From Sphaerolaimus hirsutus (lineage: Eukaryota; Nematoda; Chromadorea; Monhysterida; Sphaerolaimidae), in assembly GCA_964036195.1 (NCBI GenBank), contig OZ038460.1, forward strand, positions 4,777,504-4,841,503: a stretch of 64,000 nucleotides of DNA, in the 5' to 3' direction. Below the pieces are notes generated by a model. That model worked only from the letters and a program-made list of their open reading frames with translations. It did not search any database and was not told the DNA's origin. A program made the translations under genes and the position numbers. This document shows, one piece after another, positions 57,364 to 64,000 of the stretch; within the stretch, counting starts at the first letter, position 1; each line of letters opens with the position of its first letter.

Positions 57364-58440
57364 TAGGGTTGGGGAACCGAACCGACCCGAACCGAACCGA
57401 ACCGAGAACCGAGCACTTTTTTGGAACCGAGAACCGAGAACCGGAACCGAGCTTGAGAACCGAACCGGAACCGAGAACCGGCACTTATACCCGGAACCGA
57501 AGTAAATACCCGAAAGAACCGAAATTTTCTAGGAATCTTCAAGTTTTTAAACAGCGTTTTTTCATCACCTACATCTAAGCCTTTAAACAGCAGCTGAACA
57601 TCTTGGTGCGTGTTCAGAATTGCAAAATTCATCTTTTTGCAAAATGATTGCGCGGGTACGTGTAATTTCACATATACTCCAGCGACATTACACCTTACAA
57701 TGAAATCTACCATATCCCACCTGAATAAAAGAACAAACATAAAAAAATTTCATCATATTTATCAAATTGCTTTGATAAATATGATGAAATTTTTTATGTA
57801 TGTTCGTTTATTCAGATGGTATATGGTAGATTTCATTGTAAGGTGTAATGTCGCTGCAGTATACACATTATCAGTGGTAGTAGTTTTCATTGGTTTTGTG
57901 GCAGTTTTAACTGTAGTTGGCAAAAGTTATTTATGTTTGTACTCAAAATAATACACGTACTCACTCGCGTACTACATCAATACATTTACGTTTCCTCCAG
58001 AAAAAAATACCAGTACTCATTTACTCGTGTACTTTAGGAAAGTACGCGAGTACAGAAAACGTATATGTTTGCTTTTACACTTTTTTAAATACCAGTATTA
58101 TTATAACAACTCTGATTTCTGCATTCTACCATGAAATAATAAGCTGTGATATGCTCCTGTAGTATGAAATATCCAACCAATGTACTTACACATGTAAACT
58201 TGGGTATATTGTTTTTCTGTTGTTCAGCCGATTATTACCCGATACCCGGTTATTTTATTACCCGGAACCGAAATTTTGATCATTTTAGAACCGAAAGAAC
58301 CGAACCGGAACCGAGTTGAGGAACCGAACCGAGAACCGAAACCGAAAATTTTCAGGAACCGAGAACCGATACCCGAACCGAAATCTTTTGGAACCGAGAA
58401 CCGAGAACCGGAACCGAAAATTTTGAAATTCCCAACCCTA
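57364..58440. mobile_element. Foldback element with TAGGGTTGGGGAA ends and GAACCGAGAACCG arms
   Basis: TAGGGTTGGGGAACCGAACC on the left and TTTGAAATTCCCAACCCTA on the right. Arms are iterations of GAACCGA/GAGAACCG. The inner part has a hairpin (ATCATATTTATCAAA...TTTGATAAATATGATGAAA near 57750-57795) and AAGCTGTGATATGCTCCTGT, shared with 54414-55083. Confidence 0.8.
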
Positions 58441-58980
58441 GTGGGGGCTGCCCCCAAATCCGCAAACTATCTATTTATCCCAAGGCTAGGTTTTTGGCTT
58501 CAACACCCTGAGCCCCCCCCCCCAAATCGCTCAGCTACCTACCTATCTGGAGCGATTTTTGAGATATTTTTCCCCTATTTTAGCTCAAAATCGTTAATTT
58601 TCACACTATTTTATAGTTTTTCACCTTCAAAATCGTGACTTTCGCCTATACACATGGTTATATACCTATTTTCACCATGTTTAGCATATTTTGGCTACTA
58701 ATAACCTGTTTTAGCGATTTTCCCCCTTTCTGCCTTCTAAATAGGTATGTATTGAAAAACCTATATATTTTTTGCCCTACGTACGAGCCCCCCCCCCCCA
58801 AGCCCCCCAGAAAATTTTTCGGCTATCTATCCCTCCTGAGGAGCGATTTGCTATCGATCTACCCCCCGCGAGAGCCAAAATCACGGAGACCCCTGCCCAT
58901 TCCCAAAACACTTTTCCCAACCCCCGGTTGGTGTAAAGATCGCCCAACCCTTCAATAAAAAATGCAAAAATACCCCCGAA
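58440..58980. repeat. C/G-run and GAGCGATTT repeat sequence
   Basis: GCCCCCCCCC runs with CTATCTATCCCTCCTGAGGAGC and GTATTTTCACC-like words. Similar sequence occurs at 49370-49450 and 60120-60240, so this is a dispersed repeat without a coding frame. Confidence 0.45.
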
Positions 58981-59900
58981 TCAAAAGCGTGCCGTCGGTG
59001 CACTTTGTGCAGCCGGACCCGGCCCCCGTGCGCCGCCGCCCCGGCCGGCCGGCTCGCTGCCCGCATAAATGTGCAGCTGCGCGGCGCGGCCAAGTTGGTT
59101 TCAGCTAAGAGCGCAGCCGGGGGGCCGCGTGTCCGCCCCGCCGACACTGCATAGTTGCTGCCGCGCGCCGCTACTGCTGCCGCCGCGGCGGCAGCCCCGT
59201 GCCGCCGTGTCGCTCCCGCTCTCCTGGAGCAGCGGCTGGCTGCGGCGGCGGCGCTCTCGCCGCTCGGGGGAAGGCAGACACGTGTAGCTGCGTACGTACT
59301 CGCGTACGTGCTATGTACGCGAATACTTGATACTTGCGTACGCGCTGCGAGTCTACACAAACAGTGGAACGCGGTGCCCGTGTAAATGTACATATGCGAC
59401 CGGCTATACTACGGCCGCCGCGGCTGCCCGCAGCTGCAACACGCACTTGTTCCACACGAGTTTGTATCCACCTTTCAGCGGCTGCTGCCGCCGCTACAGA
59501 TACGGCCGTATTTTCTAAGGTGCTTTCAAACATGGACTTTTTTATCCATCTCGGATTTTTTGGCGCGCGTGATAGGCGGCGAAAATCGTCGCGCCGGCGT
59601 CAAAGTGACTGACGTCAATAAAGCCTCGGTGGTATGGGGAAAGCGGGCCCTCTTGGCCGCGGCGGCGCGAATGCCCGCTCCGTGTGCCGCGCGGCCGCCC
59701 TGCCCCCTGTGCTTAGCGGGGCACTGGCGTGTGCGCGCCGCCGCGCCCTTGCGTGTACTCCTCGCTGCATGTATTTACTCCTCGTGTATGCGCTGGTCGG
59801 CTGCAGCCGGCCGCCGTACTCTATCCATGTGCATTTGGTCGATGGCGGCGCCGCTTCTCCGTTGTGTACTTCCTACGCTTGAGCTTTTTTCAACTCATTT
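58980..59900. promoter_or_regulatory. CpG-rich island without a recognised gene
   Basis: Sharp GC rise with CCGCCG, GGCGGC and GCGCGCC words and repeated TACGTACTCGCGTACGTGCT-like motifs at 59290-59345. Frames exist on both strands, as expected from composition. It could be the promoter or 5' exon of a gene outside the recognised set. Confidence 0.35.
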
Positions 59901-60279
59901 TTTAAGAAAAGTCGGCAGCCATGACATGCTTTTGAAAAAAACGTGTGAAGCACAATGTGGTTCAGAGCTGGTTTGTTGACTATCTTTTGTGCATTTATCT
60001 TCAATGATTCCCACAGTTTATCTTTGTGTTTGTTAGTTTTTAATCTAGCGAGTTACTATTTATTATTTTCAACAAGATTTGTTTTTATTTACCTGATTGG
60101 TGGTGCGCTGGTCTGCAATGGGGGGGGGGAGCTGACTATCCGGCCTATAACTATCTAACTATCTGGAACGATTTTTGAGAAATTGTACCCCAATCTATGC
60201 TCAAAATCGCTTAATTTCATACCTTTTTACGGTTGTCCAACTTCAACTCCTCTTTAAGCATGTGAAAATGCATGCTGGC

Positions 60280-60376
60280 TAGGGATGGCCGATAGTTTTT
60301 AAACCGTTTTATTTTAAAAAATGTTTGTTTTTAAACAAAACAGGGTCCTTAAAAACATTTTTTTGGCCATCCCTAA
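60280..60376. mobile_element. Minimal TAGGGATGGCC foldback
   Basis: TAGGGATGGCCGATAG on the left, TTTTTTGGCCATCCCTA on the right, with only AAAACCGTTTT/AAAACAT arms between. It is the shortest member of the TAGGG(T/A)TGG family here. Confidence 0.8.
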
Positions 60377-60565
60377 TGCTACGCTCAAAATGCTCTTGCA
60401 AACCATACAAAGTTGTGCAAAGTGCTACAATTTCATCCATTTTCCATATCGCACCCGGGATGGGGGGCTGCAGCCCCCCTGGATACATCCTTTGTTCCAG
60501 CGATATGATAAATAGTAGATACTGATTTTCTGAAAAGAAATGAATTTCATATCAAAAGTACTTAG

Positions 60566-61556
60566 TCCGGCTGAAAAGTCCCCGGGCAGTGCTCGCCATT
60601 CGCGCTAGGGGTAAGCTACGGTTATAAAATTTTGACAGGTGAAGATATCAGGTGTTTCGAATTTTCACCTAAAATTACACCGCTCTAACTCCACCCACTG
60701 CGGAACTGTGGGGGTTACAATTTCGGTCATTTTGTACTGATGTACAAATGGTGCTCTAGCTCAATGCTGCTTTAAGTTGTGATCATGAAACTTTGTCTAG
60801 TATAAGCCACCAGTGTTGGCAATGTGCTGATAGTATTCAACACTTTCATAAACATCATTGCTATTAAAGTAAAATTAATATGCAGATCAGGGTGATGTGC
60901 AAGAAACATGGGAACTGTGATGGATGTTTTTGGCAGTCATCTGAGATCATGTTGTATTGCAGTGATTTTAATGTTGTTTTGAAATGTGCAGTAAATGAAT
61001 TATGTGTATAACATTTTCCTATGTTTCATTACTAATCTGTCATTACCTGTGTTCAGCAGCAGTGTGCATGCAAAATGCATCCTGTATTCACCTGTATTAT
61101 CCAACCATAGAGGCAGAATGATGAATTTGGTAGTGAGAGTAGTGACAGTAATGACAATATGGACTAGGCTTATGATATCACAGCGAATGTTGGTTAGTGC
61201 TGGCACATTGCCAACACTGGTGGCTTACACTAGCCAAAGTTTCATGATCACAACTTAAAGCAGCATTGAGCTAGAGCACCATGTGTACATCAGTACAAAA
61301 TGACCGAAATTGTAACCCCCACAGTTCCGTAGTGGGTGGAGCTAGAGGGGTAAAATTTTTGGGTGAAAACTCAAAACACCTGATATCTTAATCTGTCAAA
61401 ATTTTATGACTGTAGCTAACCCCTAGCGCGAATGGCGAGCACTGCCCGGGGACTTTTCAGCCAGACCAAATATTAACCTGTCAAAATTTTATGACCATAG
61501 CTTACCCCTAGCGCGAATAGCGAGCACTGCCCGGGAACTTTTCAGCTGGACTAATT
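60566..61556. mobile_element. Tc1/mariner-like non-autonomous element with arms near 270 bp and a duplicated right end
   Basis: The left end GTCCGGCTGAAAAGTCCCCG, flanked by TA, is mirrored by CGGGGACTTTTCAGCCAGAC at about 61447-61467 and again by GGGAACTTTTCAGCTGGAC before TA at 61556. The arms continue through CGCCATTCGCGCTAGGGGTA and GATCATGAAACTTTGTCTAG and their complements, about 270 bp. The interior has no transposase. TA target duplication and termini suggest Tc1/mariner-type mobilisation. Confidence 0.8.
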
Positions 61557-61739
61557 ACATATGAAAAATTGGACTTTCACATCAGAAGTTCATATGTCCA
61601 CCTGGCCACCAGAATTTTATAATGAACATGTAAGTATGCAATCCACAGCTTCATTCCATTCCAAATGTACATATTTATGTACTGCTGAAGAGCCAGTCAG
61701 AATTTCAGAACAAAATCAGGGTTTCATACCAAAAGTGCA

Positions 61740-62150
61740 TACCGTATTTCCTCGAAATACCTTCCCCCCTCGAATCACCCCGTCTCGAAGTACCCCCCCT
61801 CAAAATGGGCACTATGAACTTATACCCCCCCCTCGAATCCCCCCCCCCCAATTTAGTGTATAGAGAACGTAATGCGGTTTGTGATCTGGGAAACGCAGAA
61901 CACATGTTAAAAACAATGACTGTGTTATGTTAGAACCGGTTATATACTGTCTACATACATATAAATGGCGGTTTTTGTTGCATTTTTCGACGTTTGTGTA
62001 CATTTCAAACAACAATTTAGTACTGAGATTTCGAAAAATTTCTGGCGAAATAATAAACCCCCTCGAAATACCCCCTCTCGTTTAACCCCCCCTCAAAATT
62101 TCCACTCTGAAAAATGAACCCCCCAGGGGGTAATTTGAGGAAATACGGTA
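61740..62150. mobile_element. Foldback element, CCGTATTTCCTCGAAATACC family
   Basis: TACCGTATTTCCTCGAAATA on the left and AATTTGAGGAAATACGGTA on the right, with C-run arms and the same interior words (GTGATCTGGGAAACGCAGAAC) as the copy at 42506-42752. Confidence 0.8.
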
Positions 62151-62900
62151 CGTGCATTTCCAATTGTATATTTGTTTCCATATCTGTCTGGAGCTATTTT
62201 TGAATATGGATCTATCCATACTGAAATCAAGGTAGGGGTAATTTTTGACACGGGCTTTTCAATTGTGTAGTTGGTCATGTAATATGCTGCACGATTTAAA
62301 GAAGTTGTTTTATTTTGAATTTCAGAGTGTCTGTTTTATTACTGAAAAAACTGGACTACATCGATGAAAAAGTCATTTATACAAAAAAATGTAGACAATA
62401 GTTTCTGGTAAGAGAAAAGTGTGGGGCAAACTCTATCTATCATACATCGCGCTGTCAGGCCAGTGCCAAACTTTAAAATAAAATTTTGAAAAATCTAAAT
62501 TTGTGGATTATTTATATATGTACTATTGGAATGAGATTGTTTCTTTATAGTTAATTCCGAGTTGGCAAATTTCTCAATTATATGAGATCATAAAAATGCT
62601 TACACTAACCAAAATACCTCAACTACATAATAATCACCATTACCGTGACTAACTGCATGCACTGAATACAGGTGGTAACGTAGATACGCAACAGTACATT
62701 GAGGATGACCAACTGGTACATGAAAAGCATTTCGTATCTCGCAGTGTCGGATTACCAACGATACATGAGCGGGGGGATACGCAACGGGAAGGTTTACCAA
62801 CAGTATCCTCCCTGCCGACGGCCCCCATGTGGCCTCCCTGACAAGGCTTTGTGCCTTCACCAGGCGCCCATGGGCCATCGCCCGCCTGAATGGAGCCTGG
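62150..62900. other. AT-rich stretch followed by a moderately GC-rich unique segment; no gene called
   Basis: The segment 62700-62900 has frames on both strands (92 and 103 codons on minus) but no recognised motif. It borders the CpG-rich block that follows. Confidence 0.35.
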
Positions 62901-63940
62901 CTGATCTGGCGACGTGCACGCGGGCCGGCCGCGCCAAGGGCTAACTAGTTCATTGTGCACCGGCGGCCGCGTGGGCGTGTTCGGCTCTCTCGCATTCGGT
63001 CCACTGTATCCGCGCGCGTAGTGAGTCGAGTGTAGCCGCTGCTAACGCCCTAGCCGCCGCGGCGGCGGCCGTTTGTGCACTGTGCGGCCGCGCGGCCGGG
63101 CGTCGCGTGTCCACCCGGCCCGCCGCCGTCCATCCGGGCCTATGTCGCGGCGGCGAGGCGGCGAGAGCGGCAGCCAGGCCGGCCGGCGATCGGGCGCATG
63201 CGCGGCGGCCGCCCCGCTCATAGCGTGCAGGGCAGTCGGCGTGAAGCAGCAGCCGCAGCGGCGGCCTGAACGCAACGCGACCAGGGGGGGGGGGCAGTGA
63301 GACCAGACCCAACTACAAGCGCGCCGCCCACGCACAGGCCACCGACCCACCTAGCGCATGCTACTAGCGCGGCATGTACACTGCGGCGCGTAGTGCCCTG
63401 CCCCGCGCGCGGTGCACGCCCGCCTGCTATGCTTACTATCTAGGTAGCGGCGGCGGCGGCGCGAGCAACTGCGGCGACGGCGGCTCGCCAGTTCCTCGCA
63501 TAGTAGCCGGGCCGGGCCGCACCGGCGCCAAGTGAAGGATAAAACACAGGCGGCGTCGGCGGCGGTAGGCGGTCGCGCGCGCTCCAGCTACCAGAGCGGC
63601 CGGCCGGCTGGATGTGCCGCTGCCGCCGCCGACCGGCCGGTTTGGTCTCATGCCCAGTGGCGGGCGCTTTGGCTCGCGGCGCCGCGGCCGCCCGCCCGGC
63701 CGCGGTGGAAACGGCGACACAGATCGAAGCGCGCGCGGCCGGCCGCAGTCGGGCGGGGGTGCGGCCGGCTCCGACCCGCCGCCCGGCATCCCAATTCCCC
63801 GCGCACGCATTCTTCCAGGGGCGGCCGCGCCGTCACTCCAACTGCATTTGCACATGTGCTCGGGCCTGGCCGCCGCCCGGTCCGGCTGCGGGCGCATGCG
63901 AGCCGCCACTAGGATACCTCTGAACATTTGGAATTAACTT
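62900..63940. promoter_or_regulatory. CpG-rich island at the right edge of the window
   Basis: About 1 kb dense in CGGCCG, GCCGCC and CGCGC words with overlapping long frames on both strands, none protein-like. The composition suggests a promoter or 5' untranslated region of a gene beyond the window. No core element was assigned. Confidence 0.4.
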
Positions 63941-64000
63941 CGTGTGACCCTGTATCGCTCGATGTTCACGACTTTTGCTTGGTTGCCTTGATATATACCT

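Noticed and set aside
58881-59393. 170-codon minus frame over the CpG island at 59 kb
   Set aside because: The composition is low-complexity Ala/Arg, it competes with open frames on the other strand, and it has no splice or family support.
63436-63937. 163-codon minus frame and overlapping plus frames in the right-hand GC-rich block
   Set aside because: All frames are open at once because stop codons are rare in such GC-rich DNA; the translations are Arg/Pro/Ala-rich without motifs.
1-64000. CRISPR array, rRNA or bacterial-type operon
   Set aside because: Regular repeat-spacer structure and rRNA sequence were not seen. The short repeats present are foldback arms, and the genes are spliced.

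Overview
The window is metazoan nuclear DNA, most likely from an arthropod, though the phylum is not settled. The grounds are spliced genes with GT-AG introns, animal chromatin, transcription and ion-channel genes, GC-rich exons set in AT-rich introns, an endogenous retrovirus-like BEL/Pao element and dense non-autonomous inverted-repeat elements. No bacterial operons, CRISPR arrays or rRNA genes were seen.

Layout. About 1-8063 (+) is the 3' part of an ASH1-type chromatin gene, with an FxLP motif, a PHD finger and a split BAH domain. 8064-25449 is gene-poor: inverted-repeat elements, low-complexity blocks, a CpG-rich island near 23.2-24.0 kb and a few orphan exon-like GC islands. 25450-45160 (+) is a two-pore-domain potassium channel gene. 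One of its introns holds a complete 12.5 kb BEL/Pao element on the minus strand (29545-42021), with 1252-bp LTRs, a tRNA-type primer site, gag-pol and an env-like frame. It is bounded by the 5-bp target duplication ATGTT and sits inside an older inverted-repeat element. 53819-46177 (-) is TAF5 (LisH, TAF5 N-terminal domain, WD40 propeller), preceded by a 62-codon frame that stops 12 nt before the TAF5 start. 53.8-64 kb holds more inverted-repeat elements and two CpG-rich stretches (59.0-59.9 and 62.9-63.9 kb) without a recognised gene.

The three host genes are unrelated in function (chromatin regulation, membrane potential, TFIID/SAGA scaffold). The exon models were built by reading frames across splice sites. 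Almost every junction closes in phase, which is strong internal support.

Best leads: (1) the ASH1-like gene runs in phase from its FxLP exon to its PHD exon with no AWS-SET-postSET between them; (2) a perfect foldback element interrupts the last WD repeat of TAF5 and does not close in phase by the obvious splice; (3) several introns consist almost wholly of foldback elements; (4) several element families share one design, a short conserved terminus followed by arms of iterated low-complexity sequence; (5) the retroelement's env is in frame with pol behind a single stop, with a signal-peptide-like stretch just before that stop; (6) TAF5 may be dicistronic.
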